NCBI GenBank assembly: GCA_963929535.1
Contig: CAWVIZ010000008.1
Span: 1-64,000, forward strand
DNA: 64,000 nucleotides
Direction: 5' to 3'
Source: Pullilachnospira sp963929535
GTDB taxonomy: Bacteria; Bacillota; Clostridia; Lachnospirales; Lachnospiraceae
A program made the position numbers and the translations under genes. The notes under the pieces were generated by a model. That model was not told where the DNA came from. It saw only the letters and a program-made list of their open reading frames with translations, and ran no database searches. The first letter of the stretch is position 1; every line of letters begins with the position of its first letter. Shown here piece by piece: positions 1 to 8,706 of the stretch.

Positions 1-68
1 ACACTAGATCGCGTGTTAAATAGTAACCATACAGGTAATGCAGCAGCGCCAAATGAAGAGGAGTCCCG
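1..68. other. Window edge, no gene assigned
   Basis: These bases follow the stop codon of the thioester adhesin, which reads leftward. I see no hairpin with a T-run and no complete gene. On the minus strand one other frame stays open to the window edge, which is too short to interpret. Confidence 0.3.
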
Positions 69-2294
69 TCAGCTGTCCGCAATCCGTATATGGTTCACCA
101 GAACCTGATTATCCGTATACTGGTCATGCATCACCTTTTCATTAAAGAATCCCACACTGCCGTCTTCCAAAGTCAGATCACATAAGGCCTGTCCCCGGAT
201 CTTCTGTATCCCATTGACCACCTCCAGTTCTTCTTTTTCCACAGACACATTGTCTGTCAGCGCCTCCATATCCGTCAGAATGTACCGAAGCACCTCTCCA
301 TCCTCTTCCACCCGGTAAATTCCAGCTGGCAGGTTTCCCACTGTAACGCTTTTTTCCAGAAAATCTCCATTGGTATCTCCGGAAGTCAGTTCCACACAGC
401 AGCGGTACTCATGCTGTTCTCCATTGATATCCTCTCCCCATATCCGGAAGAAAAATGTGGGATTGCCATGGGCCCAGTTTATATCCTGACTGCGTACCTT
501 TTTTTGGATGGTTACGGAACGTACCGGATAGTTGGGCGCATCCAGCATCATCGTCACAAGCCCCGGCTCCGTCACCTGAATCTCCCGGTTCCAGGGACAA
601 CGGTATCCCTCCGGCATGACCGTTTCCTTCACGATAAATTTTCCTTCATTCTCCTCTGTCCGGGTAAGGGGAGACTTTGTCACATACCGCTGCTTTTCCT
701 TTTCATATGCCAGCTGCTGGACAGCCTCCTCCCTATAAGCGCCCAAGGATTTGCTCCATTCAAAAACAGCAATGCCGGCACTGTCCAGTATGTTTCCGCT
801 GACAGCATCAAATTTTTTCACCTCCAGATTTGCCTGGGGCGTCAGCTTTTTATCCAGGAATATGGCTCCGTCCTCCACCCCGTCAAAGGAAATCCCGTTT
901 TCTGTCATATGGATCTGCCGTCCGCCGTACGTTTCATAATCGGATTGATCCGTACTGTTGTAAAGAAGGTACTGGTTGCTGTATTCCTCCGGAGCTTTTT
1001 CTTCCCTGATCAGAAACCATCCATCCTGGGTGTCCGTATAGTCGATCCCTTTACACGTGTAGCTTCCATCCCCATTATCTGTAAAGTTCTTTACCTTCTT
1101 TCCATACTGCTTTCCATCGTATGCCCACAGAGAGAACACAGCTCCCGCCAATGATTTCTGACTGTCCTGGTCTTTTTTATAAATGGTCAGTGTTTCCGTC
1201 TTTTTGGGGATATGAAGGTTGACGTTCTGGGTGTAAGTCACATCGCCGCCGGAACTGGACCATGTAAGGAAGCACACATCCTGCACTCCATTTTCACACC
1301 GATAGATCCCCCCGCCCCAGTATCTTGGGATCTTCATGGTTACCTTTACCGGGATGGTTTTCCCGGTAAGCTGCCATTTGGCAAACTGGCTTTTACTGAT
1401 CTCCAGATCGAAATCCGAATACGTCTTTTCATCACTTTTTCTCACCTTCACCCCGGAAGCCGTCTCCACCTCATAGGATGTGATCTGTTCCCGGAAATCA
1501 TATCCGTAGTAGCTCTGGAAACTGGCTTTAAACTTTCCCTGGGAATAGTACTTTCCATTTTCCTCCTTCCAGGCATCCTGATATCCGGTAAGAGAAAACT
1601 TTCCTACTCCCATATCGATCCATCCATCACTGGTAAATCCTCCGTAATTACCCTGTACATTTGCTTCGTTCACCAGCTTCTTTACTTTTTCATACACCAG
1701 ATTTTTCTCACCGGCCGTAGCCTGGCTTCCCGGCCTGTTTAAAGCGGTCTGAAATGCCGCCAGCGTAAATTCATTATTCAGGATATGGATCGCAATCTGC
1801 GTCACAAAATAATCCATCCGCCAGTCTCCCGTAGAGTACCCTGCATAGCGGCTGGTCTGTCCGTAATATACAGAACCGTAATACAGAGCATAGGCCACCT
1901 TCCGGTTGGTAAATCCCACATACGTCATGGTCTGTCCCGTGGGACTGGACTTTTCAAACTCCAGGCAGTACACATTTCTCCATTTTCCCTGCCCGTCCGG
2001 ATTTTTATTATCCCCCACCACATACTTGATCCCCATGGCCAGATGTGGACAGTTTTTGTCCCCCTGCGCGGTAGGATCCCAGGCAAATTTATCGTACCGC
2101 TCACTGCTGATGGTCATCCTGGCAGAATTGTCAAAGGAAAATGGCCGGATCGCCCCCTGATAAGGATCGATATAAAATTCTCCGGATTCTTCCCCCCATA
2201 CCTGCCGGATCCCCACAGGAACCACTCCCACCAAAAACACCACAGCTATCAGAAGTCCCAGCAGTCTTCTGCCAGGGTATCTATACTTTTTCAT
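69..2294 (-). CDS. Thioester (TQXA) domain surface adhesin with Cna-B repeats
   Basis: A 741-residue secreted surface protein. An N-terminal signal peptide (hydrophobic residues about 11-29) is followed by a thioester domain: Cys110 in a VYCLEF context and Gln166 in DYFVTQIA, the pair that forms the internal Cys-Gln thioester in this family and can bond covalently to host targets. Three or four Cna-B/SpaA-like beta-sandwich units follow (starting near residues 370, 490 and 600). The end (FFNEKV, DQY, LVN) carries no LPXTG sorting motif, so the mode of surface attachment is unclear. The start overlaps the end of the signal peptidase gene by 14 bp, and it is the last gene of the SipW/TasA-type operon. 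Family assignment is firm; adhesion is inferred from the family. Confidence 0.85.
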   Translation of the reverse strand: MKKYRYPGRRLLGLLIAVVFLVGVVPVGIRQVWGEESGEFYIDPYQGAIRPFSFDNSARMTISSERYDKFAWDPTAQGDKNCPHLAMGIKYVVGDNKNPDGQGKWRNVYCLEFEKSSPTGQTMTYVGFTNRKVAYALYYGSVYYGQTSRYAGYSTGDWRMDYFVTQIAIHILNNEFTLAAFQTALNRPGSQATAGEKNLVYEKVKKLVNEANVQGNYGGFTSDGWIDMGVGKFSLTGYQDAWKEENGKYYSQGKFKASFQSYYGYDFREQITSYEVETASGVKVRKSDEKTYSDFDLEISKSQFAKWQLTGKTIPVKVTMKIPRYWGGGIYRCENGVQDVCFLTWSSSGGDVTYTQNVNLHIPKKTETLTIYKKDQDSQKSLAGAVFSLWAYDGKQYGKKVKNFTDNGDGSYTCKGIDYTDTQDGWFLIREEKAPEEYSNQYLLYNSTDQSDYETYGGRQIHMTENGISFDGVEDGAIFLDKKLTPQANLEVKKFDAVSGNILDSAGIAVFEWSKSLGAYREEAVQQLAYEKEKQRYVTKSPLTRTEENEGKFIVKETVMPEGYRCPWNREIQVTEPGLVTMMLDAPNYPVRSVTIQKKVRSQDINWAHGNPTFFFRIWGEDINGEQHEYRCCVELTSGDTNGDFLEKSVTVGNLPAGIYRVEEDGEVLRYILTDMEALTDNVSVEKEELEVVNGIQKIRGQALCDLTLEDGSVGFFNEKVMHDQYTDNQVLVNHIRIADS

Positions 2295-2778
2295 CGCTCA
2301 TCACCTTCTTTCCTTTTCCGGTGATTCCCCGGATTCCGCAGATCAGAAGGAACACCGCCCCGCCTGCAGCCCAAATAGCCGGATGCTGCACCGCTGCAGC
2401 CAAATACCCCGCCAGCGGAATGCAGAATACCAATTTCCCCATATACTGCCCGAAGGATACTTCTCCCGGATCTTCTGCCTGATTCGCATCCCCCTTGGTG
2501 GTAAAATATCCCTCTGATTTTTCCACCCGGATTACCCGGTGAAGGACCGCCGCCTTTTCTCCCAGATGATAAGCGATCACATCTCCCGCCCGGATCTCTT
2601 CCGCCTTTGTCCTGCGGTCAATATACACCAGACTTCCCACCGGAATCTCTGGTTCCATGGAACCGCTGAGCACCACCTGCGGGCTCCAGCCGGGAATCAG
2701 CGGAAACGCCAGAAGCGCAGCAGCAGACAGCAGTATCAGATAAAAAATGTTCCCGGCCCATTCAGCAGCTTTTCTCAT
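2281..2778 (-). CDS. sipW: SipW-like signal peptidase I
   Basis: A 165-residue membrane signal peptidase of the archaeal/ER-like S26B type. Nucleophile Ser40 lies in SGSMEP, and His80 in the LHRVI motif replaces the general-base Lys of ordinary LepB; this Ser-His form is typical of SipW. One membrane segment precedes the active site (about residues 9-29) and one or two lie at the C-terminus. The start is the ATG at 2778, which has an AGGAGG site 7 nt upstream and forms an ATGA overlap with the preceding gene; an ATG 30 nt further upstream has no such site. It lies among three genes with SipW-type signal peptides, which are its likely substrates. The symbol is by analogy with Bacillus. Confidence 0.88.
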   Translation of the reverse strand: MRKAAEWAGNIFYLILLSAAALLAFPLIPGWSPQVVLSGSMEPEIPVGSLVYIDRRTKAEEIRAGDVIAYHLGEKAAVLHRVIRVEKSEGYFTTKGDANQAEDPGEVSFGQYMGKLVFCIPLAGYLAAAVQHPAIWAAGGAVFLLICGIRGITGKGKKVMSDEKV

Positions 2779-3926
2779 CGCTTTCCTCCTTTTCTGTGTC
2801 CTGACCACAGGATTCCCGCAGCCGCCATTCCCGCAAAGGCCGCGACGCCCGGAATCAGTACCCAGATTTCCCAGTTGGAATCCCCGGTCTTTGCCGCTGT
2901 TATCTTCTCATCCGCGCAAAGCTGAAAGACGGCTGTGCCATCCTGTACCGAATACTGATTACCCAGCGACTCCGGCATGGACAGCCGGATCACCACCTCC
3001 GCGCTCTGCCCCGGATCCAGCCGGCAGATCTGCCGGTATTCCGTCCACTGTGACTCTGTCATTGCTCCTTCAAAATCCGTCGTCTCCTCTCCCCCGCTGA
3101 TAACAGTCACCTTCTGCCGCATCTCCGTCATCCAGTTCTGACCTGAATCCGTCTCTGAACGAAAATAAATGGTTCTGGCCTCCCCGGTATGATTTTCCAG
3201 CCGCAGATGCCGCTCCTGTATATCTCCCGGTAAAAATTCCTGGAAATCTCCCACAAAGTCTTCCGGATCCGCCAGCAATTCCTCTGTTTCCCTGTCCAGA
3301 ACCACCGTACCGGTAAACGCAGAGTCCGTTTCCGGAGCAATCAGAGGGCTCTCTGTTCTGGCCGTTTCTATGGTATACTTCTGTCCCCGGGCGCCCCAGG
3401 GATCCTCCGCATCGAAATCCGGCTCCAGATGTTCCGCCTGAATGGCCTCTGCCCGCACCTGAACCTGCCATGTATCTCTTCCCGGGATCTCTCCCTGTTC
3501 CCATTGAGACGGTATGATGATTCCCTGAAACAGCTCCGTGCTCTCCCCGCTTTTCAGTATTCTGGTGTAATAATAGTAATCTCCCTTCCGGATCCAATCC
3601 CCGGAGATTCCTTCAAGCGCCTCCCGGGACAGTGTATTGCCGCTTTCTTCCCCTCCTGAAATTTCCACCGATGCCCGCACATAACAGTCTGCGGCATCGT
3701 TATAGATCCTGGGGATCTTGGAAACCGTCATTCCAGGCATCACCTGCAGCCCGTCTTTCCAGGCATCCGTCTCCCCGTTCCCAAGTGTCAGTTCTTCCAG
3801 ACGGATATCCACCTTTCCGGTGGAAAGCCTTTTTTCCACGGATACCTGGGTAAAAGCTGCGGTACTGACTGCTGTAAGCAGAAGTCCTGCCACCAGCCCG
3901 GCGGTCAAGCTCTTCTTCTTCACCAT
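2775..3926 (-). CDS. SipW-operon surface protein with C-terminal membrane anchor
   Basis: A 383-residue exported protein in the SipW/TasA-type operon. A signal peptide (about residues 1-26) is followed by a beta-rich ectodomain of about 300 residues. Its tail is a sorting-signal-like end: AAKTGD, then a hydrophobic segment (about residues 352-374), then a basic tail RKGGKR. This resembles a sortase signal but has no proline motif, and no sortase is present in the window. The chosen start is the ATG at 3926 behind AGGAGG with 5 nt spacing; a GTG two codons upstream is the alternative. It resembles the neighbouring TasA-like proteins in the stretch with paired Tyr residues after a Cys-Tyr-Val-Arg motif. 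Function is inferred: fibre component or anchor. Confidence 0.7.
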   Translation of the reverse strand: MVKKKSLTAGLVAGLLLTAVSTAAFTQVSVEKRLSTGKVDIRLEELTLGNGETDAWKDGLQVMPGMTVSKIPRIYNDAADCYVRASVEISGGEESGNTLSREALEGISGDWIRKGDYYYYTRILKSGESTELFQGIIIPSQWEQGEIPGRDTWQVQVRAEAIQAEHLEPDFDAEDPWGARGQKYTIETARTESPLIAPETDSAFTGTVVLDRETEELLADPEDFVGDFQEFLPGDIQERHLRLENHTGEARTIYFRSETDSGQNWMTEMRQKVTVISGGEETTDFEGAMTESQWTEYRQICRLDPGQSAEVVIRLSMPESLGNQYSVQDGTAVFQLCADEKITAAKTGDSNWEIWVLIPGVAAFAGMAAAGILWSGHRKGGKR

Positions 3927-3935
3927 ATTCACCTC

Positions 3936-4442
3936 CTACCTGGTCAGATGGGCGAAAGCCTCCCGACAGTCCACCCCGTCTTCCGCCTGAACAGTTTCCA
4001 CATAGACTGCCAGGTCAAAAGATTTTTCCTCTTCGCTGACCGGCTTTTCCACCGTAACTGAATACAGCAGTTCTTCCGTTTCCCCCTGGGGAGGAAGCTG
4101 TTTCTGGTAATAATAGTATCCGTCCTCTCCCAGGCTCCACTGCTGGGTATTCACCTCCAGCCGGGCCGCCTCCTGGACCGCAAGACTGCTGAACACCAGC
4201 CGGGCCCGCACATAGCAGGTCACCGGCCCCGTATTCACAAAGGAGGCTTTCTTCGTGATCTCTTCTCCCTCCTCCGGATCCGGATCGGGAAATTCTTCCC
4301 GGATCTCCACATCGTTCCATCCCACACCAAACCGGTTGGCCGCATAAGCGCTGTCCGTGAAATATCCGTATACTCCGGTAACGGCGGAAAGGAAGCAAAG
4401 GATTCCGGCAGTCAGGATCCATCCCCTGATTTTTCTTTTCAT
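3936..4442 (-). CDS. TasA/CalY-family protein, small
   Basis: A 168-residue secreted protein with a SipW-type signal peptide: a hydrophobic core (about residues 7-22), then GYFTD and NRFGVGWNDVEI, the usual start of the mature TasA/camelysin fold. The ectodomain has the Cys-Tyr-Val-Arg stretch and the run of four tyrosines shared with the two neighbouring proteins. The ATG at 4442 is chosen because the signal peptide begins there. Its AGGAGG lies 14 nt upstream, which is long, and the ORF stays open a further 33 codons into the end of the preceding gene. By family, such proteins form extracellular matrix fibres; the role here is inferred. Confidence 0.75.
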   Translation of the reverse strand: MKRKIRGWILTAGILCFLSAVTGVYGYFTDSAYAANRFGVGWNDVEIREEFPDPDPEEGEEITKKASFVNTGPVTCYVRARLVFSSLAVQEAARLEVNTQQWSLGEDGYYYYQKQLPPQGETEELLYSVTVEKPVSEEEKSFDLAVYVETVQAEDGVDCREAFAHLTR

Positions 4443-4464
4443 ATTTCCCAGGCACACCTCCTGT

Positions 4465-5163
4465 TTACTGATAAGCCTCTCCCAATTCCTTCTGATTGGA
4501 AAGGATGCTCCAAACTCCGGCAGGGGTCTCTTCTCCTCCATTCAGATCTGTTGTCTGAATTCCGTAGGCGCTGATCTCCAGATCAAAAGCCGTACTTTCC
4601 AGTCCCTGTCCTTCCACCGCATTCACAAAAGTCACACTCTCAAAAACAGGTTCGGTGGTCTCCCCGGGCTTCAGCACCGTACATTTTTCTCCTTCAGGCG
4701 CATAGGCATACAGGTACTTCCTTGCCGTGACTGCTCCCTTTTCATCTGTTACCTGATACATTCCCAGACTGCTCCAGGAAGTGTTCACCCGGTAGGAAAA
4801 CAGATCCGTCATTGCCCTGGGATTTTTGGTGCCGTCCGTATTGGCCGTGATGATATCTCTGCAGGGAATCTGTACCACCGCAAACACGAATGCATCATTG
4901 GTCCCCGTATTGCTTATCTGCGGATCCTTGGCAATAGTCTGAACAGGAAGCAGATCTTCTGCCTCATCCGGCACTCCATCGTCATCCTCGTCCGGTTTTT
5001 TCTCCCACTCAGGTTCCTCAAGCTCGATCTCCACACTCCCCACAGTAAAATGATTCACCTTCTCTTCTGTATCCGTAAAATAAGCCATTACACCTCCGGC
5101 AGCCAGCACTGCAGCCAACGCGACAGCGGCCCCGCTTCCCAACCAGATTTTTCTGTTCTTCAT
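4465..5163 (-). CDS. TasA-like SipW-dependent secreted protein
   Basis: First gene of the surface operon, encoding 232 residues. The signal peptide ends in GGVMAYFTDTEE and continues HFTVGSVEIELEE, a textbook SipW-dependent TasA/CalY start. An Asp/Glu-rich loop (DEDDDGVPDEAEDL) near residues 57-70 resembles a calcium-binding loop. The remainder is a beta-rich ectodomain of roughly TasA size. An AGGAGG lies 9 nt upstream of the ATG, and the near-consensus promoter lies at 5416-5444. By analogy with TasA it may be the major fibre subunit processed by the SipW-like peptidase encoded three genes downstream. Family is clear; fibre formation is inferred. Confidence 0.8.
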   Translation of the reverse strand: MKNRKIWLGSGAAVALAAVLAAGGVMAYFTDTEEKVNHFTVGSVEIELEEPEWEKKPDEDDDGVPDEAEDLLPVQTIAKDPQISNTGTNDAFVFAVVQIPCRDIITANTDGTKNPRAMTDLFSYRVNTSWSSLGMYQVTDEKGAVTARKYLYAYAPEGEKCTVLKPGETTEPVFESVTFVNAVEGQGLESTAFDLEISAYGIQTTDLNGGEETPAGVWSILSNQKELGEAYQ

Positions 5164-5196
5164 GATCGTTCCTCCTGAAAAAAATAAATTTCTTTA

Positions 5197-5229
5197 ACTG
5201 TCCAGCGCTAAACTGCCGGCAGCTGGACA
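5197..5229 (-). other. Leader hairpin ahead of the TasA-like gene
   Basis: A perfect 9-bp stem (CTGTCCAGC with GCTGGACAG, 15-nt loop) lies in the 5' leader, ending about 35 nt before the start codon. The ribosome site and an A/T-rich stretch follow it. It could affect leader folding or mRNA stability; I recognise no riboswitch family. Confidence 0.5.
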
Positions 5230-5415
5230 GATACGGCTTTTGATCAAATTTTCATTTTTCCCGAAGCATGGCATTCTCGGAAATGCGCGCACTTTCCCCT
5301 GGTATGCCGATCTGGGCACAACAAAAACACCTTCAGGCCCATTATTCAGTTTGATTTGTTGGAAAATATCGGGGAGAATCCCCAAAGATTTTAAAAATAG
5401 AAATTTGATGAAATC

Positions 5416-5444
5416 ATCATATACCAGAAGGCAGGTTCTGTCAA
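5416..5444 (-). promoter_or_regulatory. SigA-type promoter of the TasA/SipW operon
   Basis: TTGACA (5439-5444), 17 bp, TATGAT (5416-5421). It reads toward the gene starting at 5163 and leaves a leader of about 245 nt. The -35 and spacer lie inside an inverted repeat (AGAAGGC at 5426-5432 and GCCTTCT at 5454-5460). Confidence 0.8.
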
Positions 5445-5466
5445 GCAAAACCCGCCTTCTTTTTTC
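5426..5466. repeat. Inverted repeat overlapping the TasA operon promoter
   Basis: A 12-bp stem with one mismatch, followed by six T on the plus strand, so it has the shape of a rightward terminator. No plus-strand gene lies upstream, and its left arm sits in the promoter spacer, so an operator role is as likely. Confidence 0.5.
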
Positions 5467-5485
5467 GACATTATTTTAACATTTA

Positions 5486-5515
5486 TGACAGTTCAGCCTT
5501 ACGGCTTCACTGTCA
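5486..5515 (-). repeat. GNRA-capped palindromic element, copy A
   Basis: On the minus strand this reads as two stems (TGACAGT/ACTGTCA and AGCC/GGCT) separated by facing GA dinucleotides and closed by a GTAA loop. It lies between the HAD-CPBP gene and the TasA operon promoter. A related copy, 25 of 30 bases identical, lies at 28411-28440. Confidence 0.5.
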
Positions 5516-5572
5516 CAGCCGCGTGCCCGCAGGCTCTGATCCGCGCAGCCGGCAGTCCTCGGGACCAGGCTG

Positions 5573-7357
5573 CTAATGCAGCGGTGTCTTCGCCCCGTTC
5601 CGGCTCTTTTTACGCCCCGCAGCCTTCTGTCTTTTTCCGAAGATCCAGTAAGCCGGTATCACCGCCAGAAGTACTTCCACCAGAAGCTTTACAGCCGCCC
5701 AAACAGGCTTATTCTCGAAGAGAGCCGTCAGCCACGGACTGCCGAACAGGCTCCACATGTTAGCTGCCACATGTCCTGCCACAGCTGCCCACAAAGTTCC
5801 CGTCCGGTAATACATAAATGCAAACAGACTTCCCAGAAGAAACGCGTAAACAAGCTGCACCATATTTCCATGATAAATTCCAAAGATCAGAGATGAGATC
5901 AGGACCGCGGTCCCGGGATTCATCCAATCCTTCAGACGGCCGAACAGCAGACCGCGAAATACCAGCTCTTCCGCAACCGGCGCCAGGATTCCTACCGCCA
6001 GCAGAAGCAGCCATACCGGCTGTCCCTCCATTGTCATCTGGCTGCCCGTATCATACCCGGGAAACAACTCCCTGAGCCGTAAGATAGCAATCAGATCATT
6101 TCCCAGCTGACTTCCCACAATTCCCAGCGCGACTGCCGAAATCCACATAACCGGAGGATTCCAGCCTGACTCCAGTCCCACTCCGCCCAGATATCCGGCC
6201 TGCCGCCGCTGTTCATCTCTCCGGTACAGAAGGAACATCAGGACCGCACTGATGGCGGCAGTGATCAGAATCTGATACAGATTGTACTCCTGCACCGCCT
6301 GTGCCACCCGTGCCGGATTCTCCGGCAGACCCGCCCACCGGTCCCTCAGCAGGAAAACAACGATCATTCCGCAGAGCACCAGCAGACTGATCCCGTAATA
6401 TACCAGCACCGGATAAACCGCTCGCCACAGTCCGGCCATCAGATTGGGGGCTTTGCTGTACTCCCCGCGGCTTCTCCGCTTTTTTCCGTTTCCGGATCCC
6501 TTCCGGATGTTTCTCCGGGCAGTACCGTTTTCAGAAGTCTCTTCCCTGTCCTTTGCATTTGGGGAGGCTTCCTTTCCTTCCGCCTCCCGGACTCTTTCCG
6601 GCGGTCTGTCTTCCTTTTCCGTACCCCTCCGGTGTTTTTTCCGGTGTTCCTGGCCTTCTCTCCCAAAAACCCGGACAGATTCCACATTCTCTGTCGTTTC
6701 CTCATCGTTGGGACTGGCCAGGATTCCCAGATCCTCCACAGTATCGGCAATGTAGACCGCCCCGGCCTTCTCCAGTTCCTCTCTGGAACCGTAACCGTAG
6801 GTCACACCGATACACTGGATGCCGCAGTCTTTGGCTCCTTTCACATCGTGCTCCCGGTCTCCTACCATCAGCACGCTGTCCCTGGCCCGGTTCATTCCCA
6901 GCCGCCTCAGGGCCTCCTCGATCACCTCCGCCTTCCGGGTTCTCCTTCCGTCCAGCTCACTTCCCACCACGACCTGGAAATAGCTGTCAATTTCAAAATG
7001 CTTCAGGATCTGTTCCACATAGACCTCCGGCTTGGAGGAGGCAACTCCCAGTATCTTATCGTTTACCGCCAGGAGTTCCAGAAGTTCCTTCACCTTGGGA
7101 TAAAGCCTGTTCTCATAGATACCGATGCTGCTGTACCTCTCCCGGTAAAATTCCACGGCCTGCCAGGCCTGTTCCTGGGAAAAACCGGCATATTCCATAA
7201 ACTGTTGGTGCAGCGGAGGCCCTACAAAACATCCCAGTTTCTCCAGATCATTTTCCATAATCCCAAAATGAGACAGCGCATACTGCACACTTTTTGTAAT
7301 ACCCTCTCCGGAATCCGTCAGGGTTCCGTCAAGATCAAATAATATAATCTGAGACAT
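5573..7357 (-). CDS. HAD phosphatase fused to a CPBP-family membrane protease
   Basis: A 594-residue two-part protein. Residues 1-215 form a HAD hydrolase of the phosphoglycolate phosphatase type: FDLDGT with Asp8 and Asp10, a GVASSKPE motif II, and VGDREHDVKGAKDCG as motif IV. A highly charged linker (about residues 220-290) follows. The C-terminal half has about eight membrane segments with the CPBP (CAAX protease/bacteriocin-processing) signatures AEELVFRG, FGIYHGN and GHVAANMW, which hold the Glu, His and Asn metal or catalytic residues. Both halves look intact and the frame is continuous. The usual forms are separate proteins. It lies 117 nt downstream of the amidase gene. The substrate of either half is unknown. 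Confidence 0.8.
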   Translation of the reverse strand: MSQIILFDLDGTLTDSGEGITKSVQYALSHFGIMENDLEKLGCFVGPPLHQQFMEYAGFSQEQAWQAVEFYRERYSSIGIYENRLYPKVKELLELLAVNDKILGVASSKPEVYVEQILKHFEIDSYFQVVVGSELDGRRTRKAEVIEEALRRLGMNRARDSVLMVGDREHDVKGAKDCGIQCIGVTYGYGSREELEKAGAVYIADTVEDLGILASPNDEETTENVESVRVFGREGQEHRKKHRRGTEKEDRPPERVREAEGKEASPNAKDREETSENGTARRNIRKGSGNGKKRRSRGEYSKAPNLMAGLWRAVYPVLVYYGISLLVLCGMIVVFLLRDRWAGLPENPARVAQAVQEYNLYQILITAAISAVLMFLLYRRDEQRRQAGYLGGVGLESGWNPPVMWISAVALGIVGSQLGNDLIAILRLRELFPGYDTGSQMTMEGQPVWLLLLAVGILAPVAEELVFRGLLFGRLKDWMNPGTAVLISSLIFGIYHGNMVQLVYAFLLGSLFAFMYYRTGTLWAAVAGHVAANMWSLFGSPWLTALFENKPVWAAVKLLVEVLLAVIPAYWIFGKRQKAAGRKKSRNGAKTPLH

Positions 7358-7474
7358 GATAAATTCTCTCTTTCTGTCCTGCCTTCCCGAAAATCCAGAC
7401 GGATCCCGCTTTCTGCCCCGCCATCTGTTCTCCGGTCAGCTTCGGTCCGGCAATGCCGTCAGCGCTCCGGCCCC

Positions 7475-8656
7475 TCATCCGAAGTACTGATCAATACCAT
7501 CCGCGATTCCCTGGACCATCAGGGCCTGGTATTCATCCGTCTGCATCTTGGTGTCCTCTTCCGCATTGGTCATATATCCCATCTCCACGATCGTGGCAGG
7601 GATCGTACACCAGTTTAGGCCGCTCATATCGTCTGTCTGATAGACTCCCTGGTTATTGGCTCCTGTAGCGGCGCAGAACGCATCGATGATGGTCTGGGAT
7701 AATCTCTGGCACTCCTGGACAAGCTGGCTGTCCACATACGGATTACTGGTTGTGGGAGCCATGGTCAGCGCACCTGATACGGAAGTGTTTTCCGAACCGT
7801 TGGCATGGATTCTTACCAGAATATCGGCTCCCGCATCTGCAGCTGCCTGGGCTCTCTCGGCATTGCTGATATCCACATCGTTGGTCTCACGGATCATATA
7901 AACCTGGTATCCCCGGCTCTGCAGCTCGTCCCGAAGCTTTAAGGACACCTCCAGATTCAGCTCATACTCCGGTACTCCGGTAGTCCATCCGGAAGTACCG
8001 GAGGCCACCTTGGCCTTTGTCTCGGAAGCTCCCGGTCCGATGGGCTCCTGCTCACTGTTTCCCTGGGCCTGATGTCCCGGGTCGATAGCCACCAGCCGCC
8101 CGTTTTCCGCCGGAGTGGGGGTTACCTCCTCCGCCTGCAGGGATTCCCCGGGCTCCTCAGCGGTATTTGTCAGAGTCCGGAGATTTCCCGTGTTCAGGAC
8201 CAGAACCGCCGAATCCCCTTCTCCGCTCACCTGAGTTTCCTCACCTCTGAGGAACGTAAAAAAGTTCCAGTAATCCGCCTGGTCCTTCTTCAGATGGAGC
8301 ATCACTGCCGCCACATCCTCCTGCGCGTAGGCTGCTGTACTTCCATCCGCCGCTGTATAAGAAAGCGCCGCCTCCATCGTCTGCACATCATTCTCCTCAA
8401 TAGCTGTCTGCAGCCGCTGGATCAGATTTTCCTTCAGCACCGCCGGATCATTGGGATCCTGTGTGGGCTCCGGAGTTGGTGTCTCCGTCACAGTAGGCGT
8501 GGTCTCCAGCTCAGCCTGCGCCTGCTGCCGCTCCCGCTCCTCCATCTGATCCCTCAGCTTCCCATATTCTACAACAGCCAGCACCCCCAACACCAGGACT
8601 GCCGCCACGAGCAGCAGAATCAGTACATTGGTTTTCACCTTTGATGGTTTTTTCAT
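7475..8656 (-). CDS. N-acetylmuramoyl-L-alanine amidase (Amidase_3), membrane-anchored
   Basis: A 393-residue peptidoglycan hydrolase that cleaves the bond between MurNAc and L-Ala. An N-terminal membrane anchor (about residues 9-28) is followed by a Thr/Pro-rich spacer, an uncharacterised alpha-helical region and the Amidase_3 domain from about residue 185. Zinc ligands are visible: His in IDPGHQ, Glu in PEYELN and His in RIHANG, with the catalytic Glu in VEMGYM. The gene lies 50 nt downstream of argS and 117 nt upstream of the HAD-CPBP gene, all on the minus strand, so they may be cotranscribed. Confidence 0.88.
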   Translation of the reverse strand: MKKPSKVKTNVLILLLVAAVLVLGVLAVVEYGKLRDQMEERERQQAQAELETTPTVTETPTPEPTQDPNDPAVLKENLIQRLQTAIEENDVQTMEAALSYTAADGSTAAYAQEDVAAVMLHLKKDQADYWNFFTFLRGEETQVSGEGDSAVLVLNTGNLRTLTNTAEEPGESLQAEEVTPTPAENGRLVAIDPGHQAQGNSEQEPIGPGASETKAKVASGTSGWTTGVPEYELNLEVSLKLRDELQSRGYQVYMIRETNDVDISNAERAQAAADAGADILVRIHANGSENTSVSGALTMAPTTSNPYVDSQLVQECQRLSQTIIDAFCAATGANNQGVYQTDDMSGLNWCTIPATIVEMGYMTNAEEDTKMQTDEYQALMVQGIADGIDQYFG

Positions 8657-8706
8657 ATTTCCTCCAAATTTTCAACAGCCTGTCCCGGGCAGACCGGACT
8701 GCTGCT

